A program made the position numbers and the translations under genes. A stretch of 61,587 bases of DNA from Caryophanales bacterium. GTDB lineage: Bacteria > Bacillota_I > Bacilli_A > RFN20 > CAG-449. Below, piece by piece: positions 1 to 10,645 of this stretch; position 1 is the stretch's first letter; every line of letters starts with the position of its first letter. Location of the stretch: the NCBI GenBank assembly GCA_029006735.1, contig JAQXGN010000062.1, positions 1-61,587 of the forward strand. The letters run 5' to 3'. The notes under the pieces were generated by a model. The model was not told the DNA's origin. It worked only from the letters and a program-made list of their open reading frames with translations, and searched no databases.

Positions 1-150
1 CCAAAGAATATGTAGACCCTTTTAAAGGGTAGCAAGTATTGGACACGGTTGTCAGACCTTCCATGGCCATTTATGGGTCGGTGGAGTATTAGCCCTTATA
101 GGGAACAGTCAGAACAACGTGATTTCACGTTGGTACTATTACTAAAATAT
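1..150 (+). ncRNA. Possible structured RNA (3' part; truncated by window edge), identity unknown
   Basis: Successive hairpins in a locally GC-richer, ORF-free segment: ACCCT(16-20)/AGGGT(26-30), GACA(42-45)/TGTC(50-53), CCAT/ATGG around 61-76, CAACGTG(115-121)-ATTT-CACGTTG(126-132). No riboswitch consensus recognised. Confidence 0.4.
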
Positions 151-201
151 TAATTTCTAAACTAATAATGATATACTTAAACTAAGAAAAGAGGATAAAA
201 T

Positions 202-1371
202 ATGTTAGATTATGTAAGAAATATTCCCACTAAACTATATTTTGGTAAAAACCAAATATCGCATTTAAATGGTTCTTTAGAACAATTTGGAAAAAATGTT
301 TTATTAACTTATGGAGGAGGATCCATTAAACGTATTGGTTTATATGATAAAATCATGAGCATTCTTCATGAGGGAGGTTTTAATGTAATAGAACTATCTG
401 GAATAGAACCTAATCCAAAAGTTGAATCCGTTGAAGAAGGCGTTAAATTATGTAAGGAAAACAATATTGATGTAATTCTTGCAGTTGGAGGAGGAAGTAC
501 GATCGATTGTTCTAAAGCAATCGCAGTAGGGGCATTTTATGATGGAGATATGTGGGAAATGATAGTCAATCAAAAAGGTTTAGCCAAAAAAGCTCTCCCA
601 CTAGTAACTATTCTTACTTTAAGTGCGACTGGGTCAGAGTATGATGGAGGAGGAGTAATTTCTAATTTAAAGACTAATGAAAAGATTGGTAGATCATTTA
701 CTTATCCTTCAGTTTCAATTTGTGATCCAACATATACTTTTAGTGTAAATGCATATCATACTGCAGCAGGATCAATAGACATCATGAGCCATATATTTGA
801 AGAATACTTTTCAAGAACAACTGATTGTGATCTTTCTGATGGCATTTGTGAAACAATATTATCGTCTGTTATTAAAAACTGTCCTATTGCAATAAAAGAT
901 CCAACTAACTATTCCGCTAGAGCAAACTTAATGACAAATTCGTCTATTGCTTGTTCTGGTATTCCTTCTTATGGTATGGAATATTCTGGATGGCCTTGCC
1001 ATGCTATGGAACATCAATTATCGGCTTATTATGATATTACTCATGGAGTAGGTTTAGCGATTTTAACACCTAAATGGATGCGTTATATCTTAAAAAAGGA
1101 TGTGAGTGTCGCTTCTAGAATCGCTAAATTCGCTCGAAATGTCTTCTCTTTAGATGATGAAGATGAAGTTTCATTAGCTAATAAAGGAATTGATGAATTA
1201 GAAAAATTTATTAAATCTATTGGAATACCAACTACTCTAAAAGAAGTAGGAATCAATGAAGACAAATTCTTTATTATGGCAAAAAATGCATCTAAGGGTG
1301 GTAGAATGTTAAACTCTTATGTTCCATTAGATGTCGATGATATTGTAAACATCTTCAAAGATTGTTTATAG
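202..1371 (+). CDS. Iron-containing alcohol dehydrogenase (butanol dehydrogenase-like)
   Basis: GGGSxxDxxK-type motif (VGGGSTIDCSKAIA), H-rich metal-binding region (AMEHQLSAYYDITHGVGLAIL); RBS GAGG upstream. Confidence 0.9.
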   Translation: MLDYVRNIPTKLYFGKNQISHLNGSLEQFGKNVLLTYGGGSIKRIGLYDKIMSILHEGGFNVIELSGIEPNPKVESVEEGVKLCKENNIDVILAVGGGSTIDCSKAIAVGAFYDGDMWEMIVNQKGLAKKALPLVTILTLSATGSEYDGGGVISNLKTNEKIGRSFTYPSVSICDPTYTFSVNAYHTAAGSIDIMSHIFEEYFSRTTDCDLSDGICETILSSVIKNCPIAIKDPTNYSARANLMTNSSIACSGIPSYGMEYSGWPCHAMEHQLSAYYDITHGVGLAILTPKWMRYILKKDVSVASRIAKFARNVFSLDDEDEVSLANKGIDELEKFIKSIGIPTTLKEVGINEDKFFIMAKNASKGGRMLNSYVPLDVDDIVNIFKDCL

Positions 1372-2355
1372 ATTTTTAATAAGATATTCTTTGATATATT
1401 CTAATTCAAGTTTTGATAATTCTTCTTTTAGTCCAACTAAATTAGAACCTTGTTTTCCAATCAAATCTTTATAAAAAGATTCTTTAACAATATATTGATT
1501 ATTTTCATTTTCAATAACATCATTTAAATATACTGCCATATCAATTTTTTCATTATTTTGATAAGTAATAAATGATGGTACACGTCCTTCTTTATATGAA
1601 GAAAAGAGAAACATATTAGCAAATTCATGGAACAAAGATAAATCTGGTTCACTATTTTCATTCACTTTACTACGTAAATAATCTACTTCAAATAAGTAGA
1701 TTTTCTTTTTTTGTGAGGCCATATGTTTTAATAGAAAGTCATTTTTTAATGATATACAATCTGGACATTTATACCAAGAAAATAAAACTGTATTCTTTTC
1801 ATCTTTTTCTTTTATTAATTTTAGATCATTAAAAGAAGATAAATCTAATCTTAACATTTTATAATCATTAGTATATGAATAATCAATATAATCATTTATT
1901 AGATAAATATTAGATGGAGTAGTATATTTAGAAAGAGTAAACTCAATTTGGTCTTCATCATAATATAAGTTCTTTTCATAAGGTAAAGATTTTAATATCT
2001 GACCATTTTTATAGACTTGCACAGTCGCAGAATATATTTTCTCATCGATATTATATTTAGGAGCAAGTTTTAAATATTCATTTATTTCGGCCCAATAAAT
2101 AATATAATTCTTCTTTTTAATTAGTCTTATTAAATTAGGTTTAATAATATCACATGTAGAACAGCCATTTTGACCTAATACAAGAATGAAATCTTGCTTT
2201 TGATATAATAAGCTATCTAATTCTAATTCATTCACATAAACAAATGTATCAATATTGTCTTTTTGCATTATAAAAGCTTTCTTATTAATGTTATTACAAG
2301 AAATAAGAGAGAATAATGTAATAAAGGGAATCAATAATTTTGCAATATTTTTCAT
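1366..2355 (-). CDS. Lipoprotein with two thioredoxin-like segments
   Basis: Lipobox-like LISC; two CxxC motifs in thioredoxin-like context (GQNGCSTCDIIKP, SWYKCPDCISLK); start moved from 2370 to MKNIAKLL. Confidence 0.55.
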   Translation of the reverse strand: MKNIAKLLIPFITLFSLISCNNINKKAFIMQKDNIDTFVYVNELELDSLLYQKQDFILVLGQNGCSTCDIIKPNLIRLIKKKNYIIYWAEINEYLKLAPKYNIDEKIYSATVQVYKNGQILKSLPYEKNLYYDEDQIEFTLSKYTTPSNIYLINDYIDYSYTNDYKMLRLDLSSFNDLKLIKEKDEKNTVLFSWYKCPDCISLKNDFLLKHMASQKKKIYLFEVDYLRSKVNENSEPDLSLFHEFANMFLFSSYKEGRVPSFITYQNNEKIDMAVYLNDVIENENNQYIVKESFYKDLIGKQGSNLVGLKEELSKLELEYIKEYLIKNL

Positions 2356-2494
2356 AAAATAGACATTCACCTAATAAATTATAAATAGAATTTAATTTTT
2401 AAACAATAAAATAGGGAAAAATATACTTTATCTCATAATTCGACTATTTTCATATAATTAATGCTTTATTTTAATCTTAAAGAAGGAAAAAAAT

Positions 2495-3094
2495 ATGAAT
2501 ACAGAAGAATACGATATTATTAGTTATGCAAAACACAAAATAAAACAAGGAGATGAACAATCAATAAAAGAAGGTGTTTTAACCATCGAAAAATTAGCAG
2601 AAAACAAGAATAAATATGGTTTATTTGAATTAGGATTATTATATCGCGATGGAATTGGAGTAGAAAGAAATCTATCAAAAGCCTGTAATCTATTCTTATT
2701 TTCAGGAGAAGAAGGTTACGAAAAAGGTTATTATGAATTAGGATTAATATATCTTTATGATTACAAATATTATGATAATGCAAAAAGATTCTTTTTAAAA
2801 TGCAAGAAAAATAAAGATGCTTATTATCAACTTGGTTTAATGGCTTCCAAAGGTTTAGGGTTTAAATTATCAAAACACAAAGCTTTTGAGTTTTTTATAG
2901 AAGCAAGTAAAAAAGGATCAGCAGATGCAGATTATATGTTAGCAGATTATTATCTCCATGGTATTGGTATCAAACTAAATGTCTTAAAAGGTAAGTATTA
3001 TTTAAAAAGAGCATTAAGAAAAAATGTTGAAGATTATTATAATTTAGCGAGTTTATATAAAGATAATACTAATCTAAAAAATAAGCAAATTTGA
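2495..3094 (+). CDS. Sel1-like repeat (SLR/TPR) protein
   Basis: Repeated A..LG..Y..G.G...D..KA..(F/Y)...A motifs. Confidence 0.8.
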   Translation: MNTEEYDIISYAKHKIKQGDEQSIKEGVLTIEKLAENKNKYGLFELGLLYRDGIGVERNLSKACNLFLFSGEEGYEKGYYELGLIYLYDYKYYDNAKRFFLKCKKNKDAYYQLGLMASKGLGFKLSKHKAFEFFIEASKKGSADADYMLADYYLHGIGIKLNVLKGKYYLKRALRKNVEDYYNLASLYKDNTNLKNKQI

Positions 3095-3120
3095 CATTAA
3101 TTTGATACAATATTAATATT

Positions 3121-3146
3121 TCTAGCATTTTTTTCAAAATACTAGA
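3121..3146 (+). terminator. Rho-independent terminator
   Basis: TCTAGcATTTT-tttc-AAAATaCTAGA followed by TTTTTTT. Confidence 0.7.
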
Positions 3147-3200
3147 TTTTTTTGTTTATCCATTTAATTATTTAGGTGTGGCATAAATAAAGGAGTAATT

Positions 3201-3590
3201 ATGAAGGCAATAACAAAATATGATTCAAGGCTTAAAGAAATCTTTGAAGCTTACAAAGTTGCGTTATCTAGTTTATTAAAAAGTGGAAGAAATGATGAGG
3301 CAATTAATTTATTAAAAGATGGGGGAGTTATAGGAAAAAATCCTAAAACATTTTCTGATATCTTAAAAAGTTCGAAAAATGATCGAACACCAGAAGAAAT
3401 ATTCATTAATAGAGTAAATATTGTATTAACATTTTTAGATAGTGAAGAAAAAAAATTCATTTTAAATGAATATATGTATTCACAAGGTAGTAATTGGTAT
3501 ATTGATATATATTCACGTTCTACTTATTATCGAATAAAAAAAAATGCAATCGAAAGATTTTTAAATTTCTTTGATTGCACTTTAAAATAA
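3201..3590 (+). CDS. Hypothetical protein with sigma-region-4/ArpU-like C-terminal helix-turn-helix
   Basis: C-terminal segment ILNEYMYSQGSNWYIDIYSRSTYYRIKKNAIERF resembles HTH of ArpU-like regulators; RBS AAAGGAG. Confidence 0.4.
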   Translation: MKAITKYDSRLKEIFEAYKVALSSLLKSGRNDEAINLLKDGGVIGKNPKTFSDILKSSKNDRTPEEIFINRVNIVLTFLDSEEKKFILNEYMYSQGSNWYIDIYSRSTYYRIKKNAIERFLNFFDCTLK

Positions 3591-3603
3591 ATTAGATTAA
3601 ATG

Positions 3604-5001
3604 TTATTTACATTGATAAAGTATTTCATTTACTTGATTAAATAAATCATTTATTGATCCATCATTATTAATTAAGAAGTGACATTTACCAACATTTTTA
3701 TCAAATGTATTTGATTGACCAATCATTAAATCATGATTAATTGATTTGCTGTTGCGAGTTTTTAGATGATCAATTTGACAAGAATGTGAACATGTTACAC
3801 CTAATACATAATCAAACAAAGTATAAATTCTTTTTTCAAACATTAAAGGTACTTCGACAATTGTATATTTCGAGTTCTTATTATCTTTAATGAATTTTTG
3901 AATTGATTCTTTAACAAGTGGATGAATAAAGTTTTCTAATTCTATTTTTTTATCAGAAGAATCTAATATTGCATTTTTAATATATTCTTTTGATACAGTC
4001 AAATTATCATTTAAAACTCCTTCACCAAAGATTTCAATCAAGCGTTTTTTAACTGGGATTAATTTGTATAATCTTGTCACTTCTTCATCACAAGAAAATG
4101 TTGGAAAACCCAATTCTTTTAAATACTTTAATACGGTAGATTTTCCGGAGGCGATTTTACCTGTTATCCCTATACTTATTGAGACATTTTGGCATGTTGG
4201 ACAATAGGATGTTCCTCTTCCTCCTAGTCGATCTTTTCTAATAAGACTATTACAATTTACACAACGACATCCTTTTTTTCCATAAACTAATAGTTCGTTT
4301 TGGAATTTTCCATCGACTCCTTTTTCTGGATGATAAGAAGAGACTGTAGAACCACCTAGAGTTATCGCATGATTTAATGTTTCAATCGAATTATCTAATA
4401 TTGCTTGAGCTTCCAAAAAAGTAATATCTTTAGCCTTTTTATAAGGGTTAATTTTTGATTTATATAAAACTTCATCACAATAAATATTACCAAGCCCACT
4501 CATAATTTCTTGGTCTAATAAACATAGTTTAATTTCTAAGTTTTTGTTTTTATATTTATCTAAAAGATAATTTGCTGAGGAGATATCAAATGGTTCTGGA
4601 CCTAATTTTTTAATTTCTTTGATTTTATCTGATTCACTTGTTTTTACAAGTATCATAATTCCAAAAGAACGTGAATCATCGTAACACATCAATTCATCAT
4701 TATCTAAATAAAAAATAACTCGAGTGTGATTTGATATTTGTTCTTTTAGATTTCTTTTGACGTATTTTCCTTCCATTCTAAGATGAGATACAATAGTGTA
4801 ACCATTATCTAAATCTAAAAACAAATATTTTCCTTTTCTTCTAAACGCAATAAATGTAGTGTTTTTAATTAACGTAATAAAACTATCAAGTGGAGAAAGG
4901 ATCATACGAGGTAATAATACTTTTACATCTTGAATTCTTCGTTTTAAATATAATTGTTCTAGTGATCTTCTCACCGTTTCAACTTCTGGTAATTCTGGCA
5001 T
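3604..5001 (-). CDS. Fused formamidopyrimidine-DNA glycosylase (MutM/Fpg) and dephospho-CoA kinase (CoaE)
   Basis: N-term MPELPEVETVRRSL, H2TH, zinc finger CxxC..CPTC; then in frame IGITGKIASGKST P-loop and CoaE-like remainder; single uninterrupted 465-aa ORF. Confidence 0.93.
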   Translation of the reverse strand: MPELPEVETVRRSLEQLYLKRRIQDVKVLLPRMILSPLDSFITLIKNTTFIAFRRKGKYLFLDLDNGYTIVSHLRMEGKYVKRNLKEQISNHTRVIFYLDNDELMCYDDSRSFGIMILVKTSESDKIKEIKKLGPEPFDISSANYLLDKYKNKNLEIKLCLLDQEIMSGLGNIYCDEVLYKSKINPYKKAKDITFLEAQAILDNSIETLNHAITLGGSTVSSYHPEKGVDGKFQNELLVYGKKGCRCVNCNSLIRKDRLGGRGTSYCPTCQNVSISIGITGKIASGKSTVLKYLKELGFPTFSCDEEVTRLYKLIPVKKRLIEIFGEGVLNDNLTVSKEYIKNAILDSSDKKIELENFIHPLVKESIQKFIKDNKNSKYTIVEVPLMFEKRIYTLFDYVLGVTCSHSCQIDHLKTRNSKSINHDLMIGQSNTFDKNVGKCHFLINNDGSINDLFNQVNEILYQCK

Positions 5002-5013
5002 AATTTCTCCAAT

Positions 5014-7620
5014 CTATTTACAGTCGTACCAAGACTTGCCTAATGAGCCTTCAACTGATAATTTTACTTTTAATTTAACGCAATTCTCCATTAATTCTTT
5101 TAATATTTTTGGCATTATTTCTTTTTCTTCTTCAGGTACTTTAAAGATTAATTCATCATGAATTTGTAAAATCATCCGGGTTTTATAATTATTTCTTCTT
5201 AAATAATTGTCAATATCAATCATGGCAATTTTAATAATATCTGCGCCTGTTCCTTGAATAGAGGCGTTCATTGCAGCTCTTTTTCCAAATTCGCGAACAT
5301 TATAATTGGAAGAGGATAATTCATTAATATATCTTCTGCGACCAAAATATGTCTCAGAATAACCATTATTATTCGCATTTTCTAAGACTTGATTAAAGTA
5401 TTCTTTAACCTCTTTATATTTCATGTAAAAGCGATTGATGATTTCTTTTGCTTCTTGAGGAGAAGAAGATATTTGATCAGATAAACCCCAGTCAGAGATT
5501 CCATAGATAATTCCAAAATTAACTGCTTTTGCTTTTCTCCTTAATTCAGGAGTTAATTCTTCTTTCGTTACATTAAATACACTCATCGCAGTTCTAGAAT
5601 GAATATCTTCATCTCGATTAAATGTATCAATTAATTCTTGACATGAAGATAATGAAGCAAGGATTCTTAATTCAATTTGTGAATAGTCTAAGGATAATAA
5701 TTGATAGTCTTCTGGATAATAGAATGCTTTTTTAACTAATTTACCTTCTTCTGTTCTAGTTGATATATTTTGTAAGTTAGGTTCACTAGAAGAAAGTCGA
5801 CCAGTTTGGGTCAAATACTGATTAAAAATAGTATGAATTTTTTGATCTGGATAAATATATGAAAGTAATCCACTTGTATAAGTGGAAATCAATTTAGAAT
5901 ATTTTCGATGTTCAATTAGTAAAGGAACAATAGGGTGATATTTACTCAAGAAATTTAGTTCTTCAATACTAGTTGATTCTTTTTTATTATGTGGTAAGTT
6001 TAGCTCATGGAATAATACTTCTGCGACTTGTTTTGGCGAAGCAATATTAAATGAATGCCCAGCATATGCATAAATCTTTTCAGATAAAGAATTAAGAATA
6101 ATCTTATATTCATCATTCATTTTTTCAAGAATTTTTCTATCTACTGGTATACCTTCTATTTCCATATTTGCAAGAATATCTGCGAGTGGTAATTCTATTG
6201 AATAATATAATTTTTCTGCATTTATTGATTCTAAGTTTTTAATCGCGACAGGGTATATTTTTTCAAGGAAAAACGCCATATTATAACTAGTATCATCATT
6301 ATCAAATAATGATAATTCATTAGTTTTAACTAAGATATTCGCTCCATAGTTTGCATATATTGCTACAGGGTCTGGATTAAATGTTCCATTAAGCATATAT
6401 AGATAAGAAGCAATACATAAATCAAATTCTAATCCATTAACTTCAATACCATCTCTAGATAAAGCAACCTTTAAAGCTTTATAATCAAAAGTAATTAATT
6501 TTTTATTTGGATCTTTCATAAATGCAATGAAATCATGATCCTTTTTTGCTTGATTATAAGATAAATAATACGTAATCCCATCTTTACAGAAACAAACTCC
6601 ATTAATTGGCGCAAGATGATAATTTCCTCTTTCTTGATCAAGAATTACAATATTTGTTTCTGGGATGTCTTTAAATTTATTTACGATAATCTTTTCAAAT
6701 TCCATATCCTTGAATTTGAGTGATGAATCTTTCTTTTGTATTCTTTTATCGCTTGGTTTTAATTTCTTTAATAAAGAAAAACATTCATATTTAGTATAAA
6801 AAGTCGATAATTCATTAAAATCATAACCATTGTAATTAAGATCATCTAAAGTAAATGGAAGATTCATATCAGTAATTATGGTCGCCAATTTTTTGCATAA
6901 CATACCATAATCTTGATTTTCGATAATTTTTTGTGCAAGTTTAGATTTTTCATTCTTCATTGCTTCAATAATCGCTTCTAATGAACCATGTTCAGTTATT
7001 AATTTTAATGCAGTTTTTTCTCCAACTCCCGGAATACCTTTTAAATTGTCACTAGGATCTCCCATGAGTCCTTTATAGTCTTTAATTTGAGAAGGAGTTA
7101 AACCCATTTTTTCTTTTAGTGAAGTTTCATTCATTATTTCAATATCGCTTAATCCTTTTTTTAGCATATAAACACTAATATGTTCATCGATTAATTGAAG
7201 ATAATCTTTATCAGAAGTATAACATATTGTTTCTATTCCATTTTTAGAACCAAGTTTTGCGATAGTTCCAGCAATATCATCGCCTTCAAATCCTTCTTCT
7301 TCATAGTAGAATACACCCATTGCTTTTAATAATTCACGAGCAACAGGTAATTGTATTTTTAAATCTTCTTCGATTGGTTTACGTTGAGCTTTATAGTCTA
7401 ATAGCATTTCACTTCTAAATGTTTTTTTACCAAAATCAAAAGAAACAAAAATCTTATCATCATCTTTTAAGGAAGAGATGATTTTAGAAATCATATTAGA
7501 AAAGCCAAAGATTGCATTAGTAGGGAATCCATCTTTTCTTCTCATAATATTGCCAGTGAAAGATGTAGCATAATACGCTCTAAAGAATAAAGAGTTTCCA
7601 TCAATGACATAAAGTTTCAT
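5014..7620 (-). CDS. polA: DNA polymerase I
   Basis: 5'-exonuclease N-terminus (IDGNSLFFRAYYA), pol motifs (DYSQIELRILA, KAVNFGIIYG, QIHDELIFKVP). Confidence 0.97.
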   Translation of the reverse strand: MKLYVIDGNSLFFRAYYATSFTGNIMRRKDGFPTNAIFGFSNMISKIISSLKDDDKIFVSFDFGKKTFRSEMLLDYKAQRKPIEEDLKIQLPVARELLKAMGVFYYEEEGFEGDDIAGTIAKLGSKNGIETICYTSDKDYLQLIDEHISVYMLKKGLSDIEIMNETSLKEKMGLTPSQIKDYKGLMGDPSDNLKGIPGVGEKTALKLITEHGSLEAIIEAMKNEKSKLAQKIIENQDYGMLCKKLATIITDMNLPFTLDDLNYNGYDFNELSTFYTKYECFSLLKKLKPSDKRIQKKDSSLKFKDMEFEKIIVNKFKDIPETNIVILDQERGNYHLAPINGVCFCKDGITYYLSYNQAKKDHDFIAFMKDPNKKLITFDYKALKVALSRDGIEVNGLEFDLCIASYLYMLNGTFNPDPVAIYANYGANILVKTNELSLFDNDDTSYNMAFFLEKIYPVAIKNLESINAEKLYYSIELPLADILANMEIEGIPVDRKILEKMNDEYKIILNSLSEKIYAYAGHSFNIASPKQVAEVLFHELNLPHNKKESTSIEELNFLSKYHPIVPLLIEHRKYSKLISTYTSGLLSYIYPDQKIHTIFNQYLTQTGRLSSSEPNLQNISTRTEEGKLVKKAFYYPEDYQLLSLDYSQIELRILASLSSCQELIDTFNRDEDIHSRTAMSVFNVTKEELTPELRRKAKAVNFGIIYGISDWGLSDQISSSPQEAKEIINRFYMKYKEVKEYFNQVLENANNNGYSETYFGRRRYINELSSSNYNVREFGKRAAMNASIQGTGADIIKIAMIDIDNYLRRNNYKTRMILQIHDELIFKVPEEEKEIMPKILKELMENCVKLKVKLSVEGSLGKSWYDCK

Positions 7621-7621
7621 A

Positions 7622-10600
7622 TTATTTATCCTCCTTAATATTTTCTATTTTTGATACGATAAACGAGTAACCTTTAATCTCATCAAAAGATATTCTTCCT
7701 TGAACACAAAGGACATTTCCCTTGAAAAGAAGATGTTTGTATAAATCATAATAACGAGAAAATACAGTTAGTGATATTTCCATTGAGTCATCAAAAGCAG
7801 TAACAAAAGCCATGGTTTGTTTTTGTTTTGTTTGAATAGTTTTAACATCTTTAACAATAACTCCAATATTATGATAAGAAGTTGAATTTAATATCTTTTC
7901 TATAGGGTAAATATTTTTCCCCTTTAAAGCATTTTGATATTTATAGAAGAATGAACCAGATAATAAGATGCCCAAAGTAGATACCTCATTTTGTAATTTT
8001 TCTAATTCATCTTCTTTGTATATTTCTACCGCAGGTAATAGTAATTCCTGTTCCTCCTTTGATAGATTAGCTAAGTGATATAAATCTTTATTAACATATT
8101 CAAAAATAGTTTTTGCTTGATGTTTTAATGTATTACGATTGTATTTAAATTCATCGAATGCACCTGAATCAATTAAGGTATTAATTTGACTTAATGTAAT
8201 ATGATATTTGAACATTCTAGAAATGAAATCATTGAGATTTTTGAATAATCCTATTGAATCTCTTTCATTTAAAATATCTTCAACACTATTAATTGGCAAT
8301 CCTTTTATTCCAATTAATGGGATTAGTAGTTTTTTTCCATTTATAATATAATTTTGCGATGATTGATTAATACTTGGTAGTTCCAATTGAATAGTGAAAT
8401 ATTTCATCTCTTGATTGATTTGAGTATATTTATTATCAGATAGTGATAAATAATCTAGTAAAGAAGCGAAGAATACTTCTGGATAATTGGCTTTAATATA
8501 TGCCATTTTATAAGTGATTAAAGCGTATGCAACAGAGTGAGATTTATTAAATCCATAATTCGCGAATTTTTCAATTAAATTAAAGATTTTATTTGCTTCA
8601 TCATAGGAATATTGATTTTTTAAAGCACCAGAAATAAAACTATTTTTTAATTCAATTAATTTATCTTCATTCTTTTTAGAAATAGCGCGTCTAAATAAAT
8701 CGGCTTCAGAAAGAGTAAATAATGCGACTTTTTGAGCGATTTTAATAATTTGCTCTTGATAAATAATAACCCCATAGGTTGGCTTTAATATTTCTTCTAA
8801 AGTAGAATTAATATAATTGATTTGTTTATTTGTGTTTTTATTAAGAGCATAGTCTTTAATAAATTCCATAGGTCCTGGTCGATATAAGGCAAGAAGAGCA
8901 ACAATATCATCAAATGATTTTATTTTTACTTCTTTTAATGCATTTTTCATACCTTCAGATTCAAGTTGAAATATACCTTTAGTTAATCCTTTAGATAATA
9001 TTTTAAATGTTTTTTCATCATCTAAACTTATTTGAATTTGGCTAGGCAAACGATTTTCCATACTACGAATTAAGGATAAGTTTCTTAAACCTAAAATATC
9101 CATTTTTAAGAAACCTTGTTCTTCTAAATAAATTGATTCGTATTGACAAATAAGTTTGTTATCTTCACTTTTTTTAGTTGGGATAATATCTTCTAATTCT
9201 GTATTATTTATGATGATTCCTGCAGCATGTAAACCTGATTGTCTTGGTAATCCTTCAATCATCTTAGCTAGATTAAAAATACGAGCAAAATAATTGTCGC
9301 TGACTAATTCTTTTAATTCATCATTATTTAACTTTTCTTCTTCTAATGTTTTATTATTAGATAACATTTTTGCTAGGGTATTAATATCAATTTGATTAAA
9401 AGAGAAAACTCGACCAATATCTCTTATTGCTTGTTTTGCTCCAATAGTTTGGAAAGTAACAATATTAGCAGTCTTTTTTTCACCAAAATGAGAGAAGACA
9501 TAATCGATGACTTGATTACGAGAGTTATCGGCAATATCAATATCGATATCTGGTAATGAAGTTCTTCCTGGATTTAAAAATCTTTCAAAATATAAACCAT
9601 ATTTAATTGGATCAACTTCAGTAATATTTAAACAATATGATACTAAAGATCCTGCTGAAGAACCTCTACCTGGACCAACTGGAATATCACTATTTTTCGC
9701 ATAATTCACATAATCTTGAACAATCAAAAAATAATCAAGAAAACCCATTTTTTCAATGATATCTAACTCGTAATTAAGACGAGAAATATAAGTATCATTA
9801 TATAGCGATAATTCTTTTAAACGTTTTATTGATTTAGAATAAATTAGTTCTTTTGGATTAATACTTATTGGATATTTATATAAAGTGCCTCTTGATTTAT
9901 TAAAATCAAAAGAGATTGAAGACGCTAATTTCAATGTGTTTTCGATTTCGTTTTTTAAATAAAGCGTATTGACTGCTTTTTCATTTAGAAAATAATATGG
10001 TCCATTTTCTTCTTCAAATGAATCCAATTTTTCATTATTTTTAATTGCATTTAAAATCTTAATCTCTAAAGCATCATTCTTGTTTTTATATAAATGCTTA
10101 GGAAAACATAATGTTTTATATGTGTGAGAAAAAGCATAATCACGAGCAATATTCATTACATTTTCATCATCTTTACAATATATTTCAATTCCTAAATAAA
10201 TATCATTAAATTCACCTTTTAATGATAATAATAGGGAAGACAATTTTTGATCTTTATTAATCAATAAAGAACGAATAAGCTTATTAGAAATACAAGGAAC
10301 AACTAAAGTTAATCCTTTTGAATGTTCTAATAATGTTTTTTGAGAAATCTTTTCATATGATTGAAGTTTACATATATTCTTATAACCTAATTCATCATTA
10401 ATGTATAAACAAATATAGAAATCAGTTTTATTAAATTCAATGTTTAAAGATATACCAAAAAGTGGATGAATATTATTCTTTATACATTGATGATAAAAAC
10501 ATGGATAAGCATAAGCATTATTAAAATCACTTATTCCAATATAGGAAAAAGCATCTCTCTTACAAATAGTAATTAGATCTTCAATTCTAAGAGAAGAAGA

Positions 10601-10645
10601 TAAAAATGTATATCCTGTATGTATATGTAATGGAACGTAATTCAT
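7622..10645 (-). CDS. dnaE: DNA polymerase III alpha subunit, DnaE type
   Basis: PHP domain start, GPGRGSSAGSLVSYCLNIT, PDIDIDIAD, YQEQIIKIAQ. Confidence 0.96.
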   Translation of the reverse strand: MNYVPLHIHTGYTFLSSSLRIEDLITICKRDAFSYIGISDFNNAYAYPCFYHQCIKNNIHPLFGISLNIEFNKTDFYICLYINDELGYKNICKLQSYEKISQKTLLEHSKGLTLVVPCISNKLIRSLLINKDQKLSSLLLSLKGEFNDIYLGIEIYCKDDENVMNIARDYAFSHTYKTLCFPKHLYKNKNDALEIKILNAIKNNEKLDSFEEENGPYYFLNEKAVNTLYLKNEIENTLKLASSISFDFNKSRGTLYKYPISINPKELIYSKSIKRLKELSLYNDTYISRLNYELDIIEKMGFLDYFLIVQDYVNYAKNSDIPVGPGRGSSAGSLVSYCLNITEVDPIKYGLYFERFLNPGRTSLPDIDIDIADNSRNQVIDYVFSHFGEKKTANIVTFQTIGAKQAIRDIGRVFSFNQIDINTLAKMLSNNKTLEEEKLNNDELKELVSDNYFARIFNLAKMIEGLPRQSGLHAAGIIINNTELEDIIPTKKSEDNKLICQYESIYLEEQGFLKMDILGLRNLSLIRSMENRLPSQIQISLDDEKTFKILSKGLTKGIFQLESEGMKNALKEVKIKSFDDIVALLALYRPGPMEFIKDYALNKNTNKQINYINSTLEEILKPTYGVIIYQEQIIKIAQKVALFTLSEADLFRRAISKKNEDKLIELKNSFISGALKNQYSYDEANKIFNLIEKFANYGFNKSHSVAYALITYKMAYIKANYPEVFFASLLDYLSLSDNKYTQINQEMKYFTIQLELPSINQSSQNYIINGKKLLIPLIGIKGLPINSVEDILNERDSIGLFKNLNDFISRMFKYHITLSQINTLIDSGAFDEFKYNRNTLKHQAKTIFEYVNKDLYHLANLSKEEQELLLPAVEIYKEDELEKLQNEVSTLGILLSGSFFYKYQNALKGKNIYPIEKILNSTSYHNIGVIVKDVKTIQTKQKQTMAFVTAFDDSMEISLTVFSRYYDLYKHLLFKGNVLCVQGRISFDEIKGYSFIVSKIENIKEDK

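Noticed and set aside
1083-1265. Minus-strand ORF antisense to the Fe-ADH
   Set aside because: Fully inside a well-supported CDS; no recognisable product
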